Assembly (NCBI RefSeq): GCF_029891575.1
Contig: NZ_JARZHF010000011.1
Location: forward strand, 1 to 64,000
Reading direction: 5' to 3'
Source of the DNA: Salipaludibacillus daqingensis
Lineage (GTDB): Bacteria > Bacillota > Bacilli > Bacillales > Salisediminibacteriaceae
Length of the DNA: 64,000 bases
Under the pieces are notes generated by a model. That model saw nothing but the letters and a program-made list of their open reading frames with translations. It ran no database searches and was not told the origin of the DNA. Positions 9,415 through 17,761 of this stretch are shown one piece after another. The first letter of the stretch is position 1. Each line of letters starts with the position of its first letter. A program made the position numbers and the translations under genes.

Positions 9415-9723
9415 AGTTATTACCCCGTTTCTTCATTCTGTTAATATTCTAAGATAGATTTATAGATACAGTTTAAGGCAGCTATTGAAGGTATCCCCTT
9501 TTAAATGCCTTCTATAACTCCTTCATAAGTCTTAATTTCAACAATAGCAAATCTATGATAAAAGTAACCGTTATTTTAAAAAAATAATGGTTCTCTTATC
9601 ATTCCATGCTTTTACAGAGCTTTAATAATCGAAATGTCATGAGAAAAAGTATCAGGTTTATCTGTAAAAAATGTTCACCATTTGATGATAATGCCCATAG
9701 GATACTGTGGAGGTGGATAAATA
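9415..9723. other. Intergenic region with a sporulation-type promoter at its right end
   Basis: AT-rich spacer between divergent genes. Apart from the sigma-K-like motif at 9677-9704 and a short run AATGGTTCTCTTATCATT that may be a decayed dispersed repeat, I see nothing. Confidence 0.4.
9677..9704 (+). promoter_or_regulatory. Sigma-K-like promoter motif before the spore-island operon
   Basis: AC (9677-9678), 17 bp, then CATAGGATA (9696-9704) fits the AC-N16/17-CATAnnnTA pattern of late mother-cell promoters. The implied start would fall at the ribosome site, only about 14 nt before the ATG, so the true promoter may be elsewhere. Confidence 0.4.
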
Positions 9724-10113
9724 ATGAGTATGCCAAATGTACCGAAACAACCTTATCGTCCTGACTTGGATCAAACAGTCATTGATCTTCTTGAATCCAT
9801 TGCCCTTGAAGAAATAGCATTATCTCACTTACTAAATGCTGAAGCTGAAAAGATCCAGACTTATCTGTGTAAATTTCTTAAATGTGAACACACAAATCAC
9901 AAGGAACTCATTTCCTTTAACAAAACGGTGAATAGTACATTAAGTACGATTGTCATGAAAGAATTTTTATTGCTACGTAAATTAGAAACAACGTTACAGA
10001 TCACCGATGACAAGGAAAAACCTGAAAAAGATAAAAAGCCTAAACCACCAAAGAAAAAATGTCCGCCACCTTGTCCGCCTGGTTGCAATTGTGAACATTG
10101 CAAAGAGGCATAA
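9724..10113 (+). CDS. Small Firmicutes protein with Pro/Lys/Cys-rich tail (putative spore protein)
   Basis: 129 residues. The N-terminal ~95 residues form a helical domain with the recurrent Firmicutes pattern SIALEEIALSHLLNAEAEKIQ, also present in the small gene at 10767-11069. The tail is unusual: KPKPPKKKCPPPCPPGCNC, with five cysteines, many prolines and lysines. I do not know a biochemical function. The neighbours (four YheC/YheD ATP-grasp genes) and the sigma-K-like motif suggest a coat-associated protein, and the Lys/Cys-rich tail could be a cross-linking or ligation acceptor; that is inference. The stop is 4 bp before the next start, so the two genes are co-transcribed. Confidence 0.75.
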   Translation: MSMPNVPKQPYRPDLDQTVIDLLESIALEEIALSHLLNAEAEKIQTYLCKFLKCEHTNHKELISFNKTVNSTLSTIVMKEFLLLRKLETTLQITDDKEKPEKDKKPKPPKKKCPPPCPPGCNCEHCKEA

Positions 10114-10117
10114 TATC

Positions 10118-10669
10118 ATGAATGCGTTACAAAATAACTGTCCAACGAGAGAACTTCTGTTGAAGTCAATCGAGGAACTTGAAACGTCCATTGTCCATTA
10201 TTTCGAGGTATCAGAAAAACTTATTCATGCAGCGCAATCAATTGGAAGCGACCAAAATAAAGCAGACAAACAGAAACTTATGAAAATTGTTCTCTGCTTA
10301 AACGCTTTTTTCCGTCATTTAAGAGAACTACAAAACTTGCTTTCACAAAAAAGAACGGTGATTATCTTTAACCTTTCTCAAGACCATCCCGTTGATGAAT
10401 TCGAAACTGACAAATTAAAGGAAAAAAATTTACTAAACCAACAAAAACTTATCACTTATGTACAAAGAAATCTTGATGTCATTTTCAACGAATTTCCGTT
10501 CCATCAAGAAATGCAGTTACTTACAGACCAACTAGAACAATTACTTGAATACTACAAACATAAAAAACAAACGATATATCTCTATGAAGAACAAACTTGC
10601 CCGGAACCAGCCCCACCTTTATTAAACATTCGTTCTGTTACAAATAAATCTAGAAAGAAAAAACAGTAA
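10118..10669 (+). CDS. Hypothetical helical protein, spore island
   Basis: 183 residues, no family recognised. Predicted strongly helical with Leu/Gln/Glu-rich stretches, and a basic end (TNKSRKKKQ). The N-terminus starts MNALQNNCPTRELLLKSIEEL. ATG 10118 follows AAAGAGG and lies 4 bp after the upstream gene's stop; the longer open frame back to 10007 overlaps that gene and is false. It probably acts with its operon partner in the same sporulation context. Confidence 0.75.
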   Translation: MNALQNNCPTRELLLKSIEELETSIVHYFEVSEKLIHAAQSIGSDQNKADKQKLMKIVLCLNAFFRHLRELQNLLSQKRTVIIFNLSQDHPVDEFETDKLKEKNLLNQQKLITYVQRNLDVIFNEFPFHQEMQLLTDQLEQLLEYYKHKKQTIYLYEEQTCPEPAPPLLNIRSVTNKSRKKKQ

Positions 10670-10686
10670 TATACGACCGCACTTTT

Positions 10687-10718
10687 GCATGAAAGGGAAA
10701 TGATCTTTCCCTTCATGC
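10687..10718. repeat. Inverted repeat between convergent spore-island genes
   Basis: GCATGAAAGGGAAA is mirrored by TTTCCCTTCATGC with a 5-nt loop. It has no T-run, so it is only a candidate bidirectional terminator. Confidence 0.4.
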
Positions 10719-10766
10719 ACAGGTTGCGATATACATACAGCGCATAGAAAATTTCATAGCTTTTAT

Positions 10767-11069
10767 CTACATTTCATCGGTGATTTCTTCTTCAATGAAA
10801 TCAAGCGTATCTTCAAGCTTGAATTGAAGTAGCATTTCTTTTTTAATCACATTTCGCAACATTCTTTCTACACTTCGATTCGTATCTAATAAATCTTCTA
10901 TTGTTGTGTCCTCATTTTTAATGACCCAAGAAAGCTTCTCCGCTTCTGTATTTATAATATGAGCTAGTGCCATTTCCTCCAACGCAATAGAAACTAAAAT
11001 AAGATTGATAACGTCTTCTCGTTCTAGATCAATAAATGGTGAATAATCAGGTAATTCCGGCATCCCCAT
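10767..11069 (-). CDS. Small protein related to the 9724-10113 product (putative spore protein)
   Basis: 100 residues. It carries the same core as the 9724 product, here SIALEEMALAHIINTEAEKL followed by SVERMLRNVIKKEMLLQFKLE, but lacks the Pro/Lys/Cys tail. Both begin M-x-MP. Function unknown; similar small proteins are widespread in spore-forming Firmicutes. ATG 11069 lies 8 nt after GGGAGG. A CATACGTTA motif upstream (11103-11111) looks like a sigma-E/sigma-K -10 element. It lies immediately downstream of the four ATP-grasp genes on the same strand, separated by a 130-bp gap. Confidence 0.75.
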   Translation of the reverse strand: MGMPELPDYSPFIDLEREDVINLILVSIALEEMALAHIINTEAEKLSWVIKNEDTTIEDLLDTNRSVERMLRNVIKKEMLLQFKLEDTLDFIEEEITDEM

Positions 11070-11102
11070 TATAAATGCCTCCCTTCAAATTAGAGTCATT
11101 TA

Positions 11103-11111
11103 TAACGTATG
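11103..11111 (-). promoter_or_regulatory. Sigma-E/K-like -10 element
   Basis: CATACGTTA on the minus strand, about 34 bp before the start of the gene at 10767-11069. It fits CATAnnnTA; no convincing -35 was found. Confidence 0.35.
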
Positions 11112-11199
11112 GGAACAACTAGCTATTTGCATGGGCGAATCACACCGGATTACAAAATAAATAAATCAATTTACCGTCACATTCATCAGTCAGCTAAAC

Positions 11200-12249
11200 T
11201 CATGATGCTATTCTTCTTTTATGAAACCAAACGGCGTGTTCAAAAAGGATCCGATAATGCTTACTGTTGAACTTGCTTCTATAAGGTCTAAAATTAGCTT
11301 CAATCAACAAAATATTATTATTTTTATCTACGGCAACATCCAGCCCAAGATCTATCATTTGAGGGTATTTCACTTCCATAACCTTGGCTACTTGTTTACA
11401 TGTTTGTTTTATTTCTTTTTTCGTCGCGTCATTAATTAACGGCTTCAAGTTAAATTTAAGCTTTCCACCTTGATCCTTATTCGTTACATTTAAACATTTA
11501 TCAGCCATTCTTGCGTACATCCCTGTAACTTGCCAACGACCTCGTTTATTTTTTTGCGTAAAAACTCTGAAATCAAACTTTTTCCCTTTATACTTTTTAC
11601 TGTCTATCGTTTCTTGCACAATAAATCTTTTTGGCTTCGGAAATCTAGAAGTGAAGTAAGGCTTGAGTGCTTTTTCAGAAATATCGGTGATTGTTTCTTT
11701 TGCACGGTTAATATGCGTCATTCGATAACCTCTGTTTGTTTTTTCTAAAACATAAATGTTTTTCCCTTTGCTACTATGTTTTGGTTTAATGTAAAGTTTA
11801 TGATAACGCTCCAACATTTTCGTCAATCTAGCATAGGATAACGTTGCTGTGGCGGGTAATAAAGCTTTCGTTTCATCCGCTGATGCTAAATAATCATGAA
11901 TCTTATATTTACCTCTGGCAGCATTCGTCATGACATTAAAGAACATCACATCATTCTTTTTTGTGAAATGATTTATATTTTTTATGCTGTCTTTTTTCTG
12001 TAGATAAGAATATCCTCGGTACAAATTCACTTGTGGGACTTGGACTAATTCATTTTTCCGTTTACCACTTGTATGGTAGTAAACGACTCCGTTGACTGTT
12101 CTTTTTTTTATCGACATACTCGTTATACTGTAAAAACAAATGTTCACATTATTTTCATCTGCTATATCTTCATAAAATCTTACGATAGGACCAGGTTTTC
12201 CTTTCTTAGCTTGCCTTATTAATTTGGAAGACAAAATAACCCCAATCAT
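11200..12249 (-). CDS. YheC/YheD-family ATP-grasp protein (1)
   Basis: 349 residues. The N-terminal ~100 residues follow the YheC/D pattern (MIGVILSSKL..., with VNLYRGYSY). An ATP-grasp fold follows, with the nucleotide-binding KPKHSSKGKNIYV near 155, FDFRVFTQ near 225 and the metal-ligand segment GLDVAVDKNNNILLIEAN near 302-319. YheC and YheD of B. subtilis are endospore coat-associated, and ATP-grasp enzymes typically ligate a carboxylate to an amine. The target here is unknown. ATG 12249 follows AAAGGAG. It is the last of four ATP-grasp genes on this strand, 71 bp from the one before it. Confidence 0.88.
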   Translation of the reverse strand: MIGVILSSKLIRQAKKGKPGPIVRFYEDIADENNVNICFYSITSMSIKKRTVNGVVYYHTSGKRKNELVQVPQVNLYRGYSYLQKKDSIKNINHFTKKNDVMFFNVMTNAARGKYKIHDYLASADETKALLPATATLSYARLTKMLERYHKLYIKPKHSSKGKNIYVLEKTNRGYRMTHINRAKETITDISEKALKPYFTSRFPKPKRFIVQETIDSKKYKGKKFDFRVFTQKNKRGRWQVTGMYARMADKCLNVTNKDQGGKLKFNLKPLINDATKKEIKQTCKQVAKVMEVKYPQMIDLGLDVAVDKNNNILLIEANFRPYRSKFNSKHYRILFEHAVWFHKRRIAS

Positions 12250-12320
12250 ATGATTGACTCCTTTCCCTTCATCAGCAATTCATGCCGCATAAATCATTCA
12301 AGAGTGAAAGGAAGACATCG

Positions 12321-13058
12321 TTACTTCTTTCCTTTCATCTCCATAATTCGATTAATCTGAGTTGGATCCTTCAAACTCCTAAAGCCCCCTAAAAGAGGCC
12401 ATCGATTCAATTCAAAAATGTAAAAAGCACCTTGTTGGTCCATACCAATATCTACACCAAATATTTTTTGTTCCGGAAAGCACTTCCCTAACGTTTCTGC
12501 TGCTGCTAGAGAAATTTGCTTTATGTCTTCCTCCACTGCCCCTTTCATTTCTTGTTGCATATCTACTTTTTTCAAAACCTCATCTAGTGTCAAGGCAGTG
12601 CCTTCACGACGACGATTAGTAACTTTGTACCCATCGCCTCCTTTACGAGCAAGAATACCAGTAATTTGCCAAGGCTTTTTTTTCGATTTTCTTTGGACAA
12701 TGATTCTAAAATCAAATGGTCTGCCATCTATTCTCGCTAGAGCTACTTCACGTTGGATAATAAACTTCCTATCACCAACTACTTTTTTCAAATAATGATA
12801 AAGTTGTTCTTGTGTTTGAAACGTCTTTTGTTTTTTATTAATATATACGCAATAATCAGGCTCCATTATTTCCACAAAATAAATACTATTACCTTGTTTA
12901 CCATTATTTGGTTTTACTACGATGGAATGATACTTCGTTAACATTTTCGTGAAATTTTCTTTACTCCACATCACGGTATCAGGGAGATATGGTCGTAATA
13001 ACGTATTTCTTTTCAGAGCTAAGTACATTTTATATTTATTTCTTCCCCATAGTCTCAC
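12321..13058 (-). CDS. YheC/YheD-family ATP-grasp protein (2), short form
   Basis: 245 residues. It lacks most of the N-terminal YheC/D domain and is essentially the ATP-grasp catalytic region: KPNNGKQGNSIYFVE near 50, FDFRIIVQRK near 118 and GVDIGMDQQGAFYIFELNRWP near 200-220. The Asn of the last motif normally helps hold Mg2+. It starts at GTG 13058, 6 bp after the stop of the next gene, whose end supplies the ribosome site AAAGGG; translational coupling is likely. The short form may be a stand-alone ligase or work with a partner that supplies the missing domain. Confidence 0.85.
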   Translation of the reverse strand: MRLWGRNKYKMYLALKRNTLLRPYLPDTVMWSKENFTKMLTKYHSIVVKPNNGKQGNSIYFVEIMEPDYCVYINKKQKTFQTQEQLYHYLKKVVGDRKFIIQREVALARIDGRPFDFRIIVQRKSKKKPWQITGILARKGGDGYKVTNRRREGTALTLDEVLKKVDMQQEMKGAVEEDIKQISLAAAETLGKCFPEQKIFGVDIGMDQQGAFYIFELNRWPLLGGFRSLKDPTQINRIMEMKGKK

Positions 13059-13064
13059 TCTCCC

Positions 13065-14285
13065 TCACCCTTTCTCCTTCAATTTTTCCCATTTTTCTTT
13101 CGACCATCGTTTGAAATCTTCCCATTTTTTTAAATCCGTTGCCATTATTTCTGATGATTGTTCCTTTTTCTCTTCTTCCTTTTTATTTACTAAATATTTT
13201 GAGTATGAAAGGATATTAATCATGACGTGATGAATTGCATGCTCACCAAAAGCTTTTTGGAGGGATACTTTTGCACTTTGGGAATTACATTCTATAAATT
13301 TAATTTCAAGATCTTTCGTTAATGCAAAGTCAATGCCGATCTCTGCAAAAACACCATATTTCCTCTCTGTATCTTCATAAACCATATATAAAAAATCCTC
13401 AATTTCCTGCTTTAATGCTACTTTTTTTTCCTTTGAAAACTTCAATAAATCAAATAATTTTTCTAATTTATAGGCATCTGAATGAATCGTCACAGGTGAG
13501 TTTTTCTTGCTCATTCTTGCACTAATTCCAGTAATATCAATTTCACCTTTCTTATTTCTTTGTAATTCTGCTCGTAAATCTAACCTTCTACCATCTAGCT
13601 CTAATAGATCGATCCCTTCTTGAACCATAAAATTTTTACCTTTATAAAACTTGTTAATAAAAGGAATCATGTCATCCATCGTTTTAAATCTCTTCGTTCG
13701 AATTCTTTGTTTCGAGTGGTTATAATATTTACATTTGTATAAATTATCGCGAACAATTTCAACACGAACAACTTGCTCTCCTTTTCTACCCGTAACCCCC
13801 TTCATGTAGACGTTCTGATGCTTTTTCAACATGTTAAATAAATGATCTGGTCGTCGATATAAAATCGTTTCCATCAAATAAGGTTTCAACCGTTTAACCT
13901 TGCCAAAATAATCGTATATTTCCCAATTTCCTAGCGGGACGGGATTTAACATGATGGTATCTCTCTTATGACATTGGTCTAGAAACGTATGGTAATGTTC
14001 TCTAAATTTTCTCGATGGCCCCCCGCGTCTATAAAGAACATCCGGATATGGAAACGATCCTGTCTTCCATGTTTTTTCTATAAAATCATAATAATAGCCT
14101 GTAATGGATTCCTCTATTAAATCGATATTTTTCACAGGAAAAAAATACACATTAAAATATACTTCTTTATTCGCTTCTGCTAACTGAACTAACCGATAAT
14201 GGGGTTGATTTTTTGACATTTCTCTCCAAGCTCTACTAGAAATTAAAACCCCAAAATAACCTGATAAATCCTTTTGTGAGATCAA
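13065..14285 (-). CDS. YheC/YheD-family ATP-grasp protein (3)
   Basis: 406 residues. The N-terminal domain carries FGVLISSRAW and the conserved PDVLYRRGGPSRKF segment. The ATP-grasp region shows YMKGVTGRKGEQVVRVE near 160, LDLRAELQRN near 230 and EIGIDFALTKDLEIKFIECN near 320. A charged coiled tail (KKEEEKKEQSS...EKWEKLKEKG) is unique among the four. It starts at TTG 14285 behind AAAGGATG. It is followed within 6 bp by ATP-grasp gene 2. The role is probably in spore coat maturation, by family and context; the substrate is unknown. Confidence 0.86.
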   Translation of the reverse strand: MISQKDLSGYFGVLISSRAWREMSKNQPHYRLVQLAEANKEVYFNVYFFPVKNIDLIEESITGYYYDFIEKTWKTGSFPYPDVLYRRGGPSRKFREHYHTFLDQCHKRDTIMLNPVPLGNWEIYDYFGKVKRLKPYLMETILYRRPDHLFNMLKKHQNVYMKGVTGRKGEQVVRVEIVRDNLYKCKYYNHSKQRIRTKRFKTMDDMIPFINKFYKGKNFMVQEGIDLLELDGRRLDLRAELQRNKKGEIDITGISARMSKKNSPVTIHSDAYKLEKLFDLLKFSKEKKVALKQEIEDFLYMVYEDTERKYGVFAEIGIDFALTKDLEIKFIECNSQSAKVSLQKAFGEHAIHHVMINILSYSKYLVNKKEEEKKEQSSEIMATDLKKWEDFKRWSKEKWEKLKEKG

Positions 14286-14458
14286 GATTTCTCATCCTTT
14301 CTTTTCCATTTTACTGATAGTGTATTAATAAAGAGTGCGTCAGTAACGGCTTAGAACACGATTGAGAAGAATTTCGTTTAAATCAAACGTTGTCCTATAG
14401 TTATCTCTCATTCATTTAAACCACTTCACCATGAAATAACAGGATAGTAGATGAATAC

Positions 14459-14488
14459 GCAAAAAAGGCCCCGAATAAAAATGGGACC
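14459..14488 (-). terminator. Rho-independent terminator after ATP-grasp gene 4
   Basis: On the minus strand GGTCCC pairs with GGGGCC (wobble pairs allowed) around a 10-nt loop, followed by six T, just after the stop at 14493. It would separate gene 4 from genes 3-1. Confidence 0.6.
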
Positions 14489-14492
14489 ATAA

Positions 14493-15836
14493 TCAACGAA
14501 TACCTTTTATTTTTTTACCTTTCCTCGGTTCAGGGAAGCCTGCTATACTCATTGCATACTTAAATGGAGTACCTTTTACCTTCCCAGCTAAGCTAGGATC
14601 TTCAACAGGATACACATTTCTTAAGTTCATTTCCAGAATCCACACATGTCGTTTTTTATCGACGACAAAGTCGATCGTAATATCCCCATAATGCCCAATT
14701 TCATCTACTTTTCGACAAGCTCGTTTACAGATTCGAATAATTTTTCGTTCTTGAGCGATGGCTTCTTCTTTACTTAACTTAAAAATCTGTTGCAACGCTT
14801 TTCTTCCATTCAACCAATAATCCAAACATCTCAAATTCGTAATAATACTTCCTTTATTAGATACTCGAGCTGTCATACCTGAAGACTTCCATTTATGATA
14901 TTGATTTTTTTGCATGTAAATGCGAAAATCAACATGTCTTGATTGATATCTTGTAGGTACACCTTGTTGAATCATGTACTGTCTTGAGCCGTTTATCCTC
15001 TTTTGCAAAAGTGAATACTCTTTAAGACGATGAACAGACTTTCTAGTGTTAACATCATCCTTTATATGAATTTTTGACTTACTTTTTTTCAAATTTATTA
15101 TTTTTTTCCCTTCTGATCCTCTAATAGGTTTTACGTAGATGATAGGATATTCACGAAGCATTTTATTTATTTGCTTCAGCTTTTCCAACTTTTTTGTTTC
15201 AGGAAGATGTTTTTTGAGATAAGAGTCAGGCGATAACCACTCCCACATTTCCCATTTGTTGAAAAAATACGAGTTAAACATTTTATCATTGGTCGATTCC
15301 ATCAAGAACTGATTCGTTTTTTTCGATAAAGGTACACGTTTGAACACGGCACCTGGAGAGGAAAACGTTGCTTTTTTCCATTTTAATTGATGATCATTTG
15401 TCACATTCGGTTGAAAATAGTATCCTCGTATTTTCTGTTTTTTCATATCAATCCCCTCTTCAGAGCAAACACAAATCATCCCTCTTTTCGGCACATATTG
15501 TTCTATTCGACGTTGTAAGTTATAAAGTCTTTTGTCTAATCTTTCATCATTATTCGCAGCAACCCACAATATCATCGGCCCTATATGCAATGAATTTTTA
15601 GCCACCTTGAACTCATAAGTGAGATCTTCTGGAATAAACACATTACCTTTCCATTTATCTGACAAGCAAACTTTATTATTTGAAAGCTTTTTCTTAAATT
15701 TAACTGTCAGTTTTTTGTTAAAAGAGCCAAAATGAAAGGTAATCTTATTGGAGAAAAGTTTATATTTACGCCGAAAGCTTAAAGGTAAATATATATCCAC
15801 ACCTTCCCTTGCGTTAACCCACTTTATTTTCAGCAT
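14493..15836 (-). CDS. YheC/YheD-family ATP-grasp protein (4), long form
   Basis: 447 residues, the full-length YheD-like layout. The N-terminal ~110 residues are beta-rich (YLPLSFRRKYKLFSNKITFHFG). A linker domain with GMICVCSEEGIDMKK... and FKRVPLSKKT follows, then the ATP-grasp fold with YVKPIRGSEGKKIIN near 240, VDFRIYMQKNQ near 300 and DITIDFVVDKKRHVWILEMN near 390. ATG 15836 follows AGAGGTGAG. The upstream CATATAATA (15862-15870) resembles a sigma-K -10. A terminator follows, so it is probably transcribed separately from genes 3-1. Confidence 0.88.
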   Translation of the reverse strand: MLKIKWVNAREGVDIYLPLSFRRKYKLFSNKITFHFGSFNKKLTVKFKKKLSNNKVCLSDKWKGNVFIPEDLTYEFKVAKNSLHIGPMILWVAANNDERLDKRLYNLQRRIEQYVPKRGMICVCSEEGIDMKKQKIRGYYFQPNVTNDHQLKWKKATFSSPGAVFKRVPLSKKTNQFLMESTNDKMFNSYFFNKWEMWEWLSPDSYLKKHLPETKKLEKLKQINKMLREYPIIYVKPIRGSEGKKIINLKKSKSKIHIKDDVNTRKSVHRLKEYSLLQKRINGSRQYMIQQGVPTRYQSRHVDFRIYMQKNQYHKWKSSGMTARVSNKGSIITNLRCLDYWLNGRKALQQIFKLSKEEAIAQERKIIRICKRACRKVDEIGHYGDITIDFVVDKKRHVWILEMNLRNVYPVEDPSLAGKVKGTPFKYAMSIAGFPEPRKGKKIKGIR

Positions 15837-15861
15837 ACTCTCTCACCTCTAATTTTTTTAT

Positions 15862-15870
15862 TATTATATG
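15862..15870 (-). promoter_or_regulatory. Sigma-K-like -10 element before ATP-grasp gene 4
   Basis: CATATAATA on the minus strand, 26 bp before the start codon, with an AC 18 bp further upstream that lies in the edge of a dispersed repeat. Confidence 0.3.
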
Positions 15871-15885
15871 ATAACGTTCCAAGAT

Positions 15886-16155
15886 GGAGTGGGTGGGGAA
15901 TGGGTGGGGAATGGGGACGGTTCTTATGCGGCAGACAATCCTTATCGCATAAAGAAAACTCTTTCCACACCAAAAACACCCGACATAATACGTTGTCGAG
16001 TGCTTCATAATTGAATGTGGAATGAGTGGGGAATGGGGACGGTTCTCGTTCGGCAAAATCCGCAAAGACCTTCTAACAAATGTCACGTTTCTCTTATGTT
16101 TCGTCGAGTAATAATGAGACATGAGAACCGTCCCCACTTATCACCCACTTATCAG
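15886..16155. repeat. Complex of three dispersed-repeat ends
   Basis: Two forward cores (about 15913 and 16034) each have a GTGGGGAATGGG-type tandem tail. One inverse core (about 16123-16134) ends in duplicated CACTTATCAC. The last tail overlaps the stop codon of the M20 peptidase gene. Open frames through this block (e.g. 15814-16137) are artefacts. Confidence 0.8.
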
Positions 16156-17402
16156 TTCTTTTTCTCTAATAGAGGTTGACTAACACCTTTCATACCGACA
16201 AGTCCTAAAACGGTTAGGAAAACTTGTTGCGCGCCATAATAAGAGTCCGTCGGATCAAAATACTCGTTGAGGGTATGGACTCCTCCAAATTCGCCACCTC
16301 CACCTAATGTAACAGCTGGAATGCCTAGGCTAATCGGAACATTAGAATCGGTACTACTAGAATCAGCTAGCTTGGGTTCAAAACCGACCGATTCTGTTGA
16401 AGCTAATGCTGCTTGCACAATTTGTGTATCCGAACGTTGCGTTCCTGCAGGTCGATCTCCCACAAGTTTTATTTCCACCTTAATCATGGCTTCGCTATTC
16501 CAACGTTTGTTTTCCTCAACTGCCGCTTCATCGATGATTGCTAAGACATCATTTTCTAATTTTTTTAGCTCATCTTGAGATGTCGATCGCAAATCGATAA
16601 CCATATTCGCTTCTGCTGCTATTGTATTAACGGAAGTTCCTCCCGAAATAGTTCCAACAGTAAACGTTGTTTTTGGATCATCAGGAGTCTCCAATTTAGA
16701 AATGATGCCTACCGCTCTGCCACATGCATGAATCGCACTTGGTAAACCAAATTCTCCAAAGCTATGGCCTCCAGGACCGCGATAAGTCACAGAATAACGT
16801 CTACTTCCTGTACCTAAATAGGTTACTCTCGATGGCGATCCAGGTTCAATAGAAATAAACCCATCAATATCGTGATGATTCGAAAAGAAAGCTTTCACAC
16901 CATATAAGTCACCTAATCCTTCTTCGCCTACTGTTGCTCCAAATAAAATATCCCCCTCCGTTTCTATCTGATACTCTTGAAATGTCTTTAACACAGTAAG
17001 CACAACCGCTAAACCTCTTCCATCATCAGCGATCCCTGGTGCATAAACTTTCCCATCACTGAATTGCGCTTTTACATCCGTTCCTTCAGGAAATACCGTA
17101 TCCAAATGGGCGCAGACTACAAGTTTCGGTCCTGGTCCTTTGCCCCGTCTTACCCCAAACACATTGCCAACTTCATCCGTATGTATATCTTCTAATCCCA
17201 ATTGTTCCAACCTTTTCTTATAGTCCAATCCTTTCACTTGTTCTTGAAATGTCGGTGCTGGAATCTCCGTCAGTTCTATTTGTTCCTTTAACGTTTGCTC
17301 ATTTTCTTTTTCAATAAAGGTAAGACTCTCTTTCACAAGCGGATTAACCATCAATGACTTATAAACTTCTCTAACGTTACTATCACAAATCAAATCGCTC
17401 AT
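16152..17402 (-). CDS. M20-family metallopeptidase (peptidase T-like)
   Basis: 416 residues. Zinc-site residues of the M20 family are visible: H99 in CAHLDTV, the ADDGRG aspartate near 126, the catalytic and bridging glutamates of GEEG near 160-161, the SIEPG acidic ligand near 190, and the C-terminal His of VHTLNEY near 380. The dimerisation domain lies between (about 200-310, with GGHSFG). This suggests a cytosolic aminopeptidase or amidohydrolase acting on small peptides or N-acyl amino acids. ATG 17402 follows GAGGAGGG. The upstream repeat at 17441-17480 sits within the leader region, so the promoter must be beyond it or inside it. Confidence 0.9.
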   Translation of the reverse strand: MSDLICDSNVREVYKSLMVNPLVKESLTFIEKENEQTLKEQIELTEIPAPTFQEQVKGLDYKKRLEQLGLEDIHTDEVGNVFGVRRGKGPGPKLVVCAHLDTVFPEGTDVKAQFSDGKVYAPGIADDGRGLAVVLTVLKTFQEYQIETEGDILFGATVGEEGLGDLYGVKAFFSNHHDIDGFISIEPGSPSRVTYLGTGSRRYSVTYRGPGGHSFGEFGLPSAIHACGRAVGIISKLETPDDPKTTFTVGTISGGTSVNTIAAEANMVIDLRSTSQDELKKLENDVLAIIDEAAVEENKRWNSEAMIKVEIKLVGDRPAGTQRSDTQIVQAALASTESVGFEPKLADSSSTDSNVPISLGIPAVTLGGGGEFGGVHTLNEYFDPTDSYYGAQQVFLTVLGLVGMKGVSQPLLEKKN

Positions 17403-17440
17403 TTAATCCCTCCTCAAGGTGAGTGATGAAAGGTAAATGG

Positions 17441-17480
17441 TGTGATGAATGTGATGAATGGGGACGGTTCTCATGCGGCA
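17441..17480. repeat. Dispersed repeat, single end
   Basis: GTGATGAAT is duplicated, followed by GGGGACGGTTCTCATGCGGCA. Confidence 0.75.
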
Positions 17481-17712
17481 AAAATAAGGTCACCATCTAT
17501 TCATAAATTCATTTACCTCTCTTTATAGTGTATCAAATATTCTTTAACGAATGGTTTTCGATTAGACTGCTGTCATTTAGTAAAAGAGATGTACGTAGAG
17601 TACAGGTAAAAATCGAGGGAGAGTGATCGTTATTCATTTATGTGCTCTATCGATATGTATTCTTATATACAATCTTCCATTCTCCCTCATCATTTTTTCT
17701 AAATACAAATGA

Positions 17713-17741
17713 AAACGAACCGCGCTTAGCACGGTTCGTTT
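17713..17741 (-). terminator. Terminator after the CYP152 gene
   Basis: AAACGAACCG pairs with CGGTTCGTTT on the minus strand, followed by a T-rich stretch, 20 bp after the P450 stop. Confidence 0.75.
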
Positions 17742-17761
17742 ATAGACAGCAAAATGGGTAG

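Larger units (their letters stand above)
17403..17761. other. Intergenic region with repeat and terminator
   Basis: Holds the dispersed repeat at 17441-17480 and the terminator of the P450 gene at 17713-17741. The remaining AT-rich sequence shows no ORF with a ribosome site. Confidence 0.4.

Noticed and set aside
11200-15836. Graspetide (RiPP) biosynthesis cluster
   Set aside because: The ATP-grasp proteins follow the YheC/YheD layout with its N-terminal domain, and no typical core-peptide gene or exporter is present; the spore-coat reading is kept instead.
15814-16137. 107-codon minus-strand ORF
   Set aside because: It reads through two dispersed-repeat copies, has no ribosome site and overlaps the start of an ATP-grasp gene.
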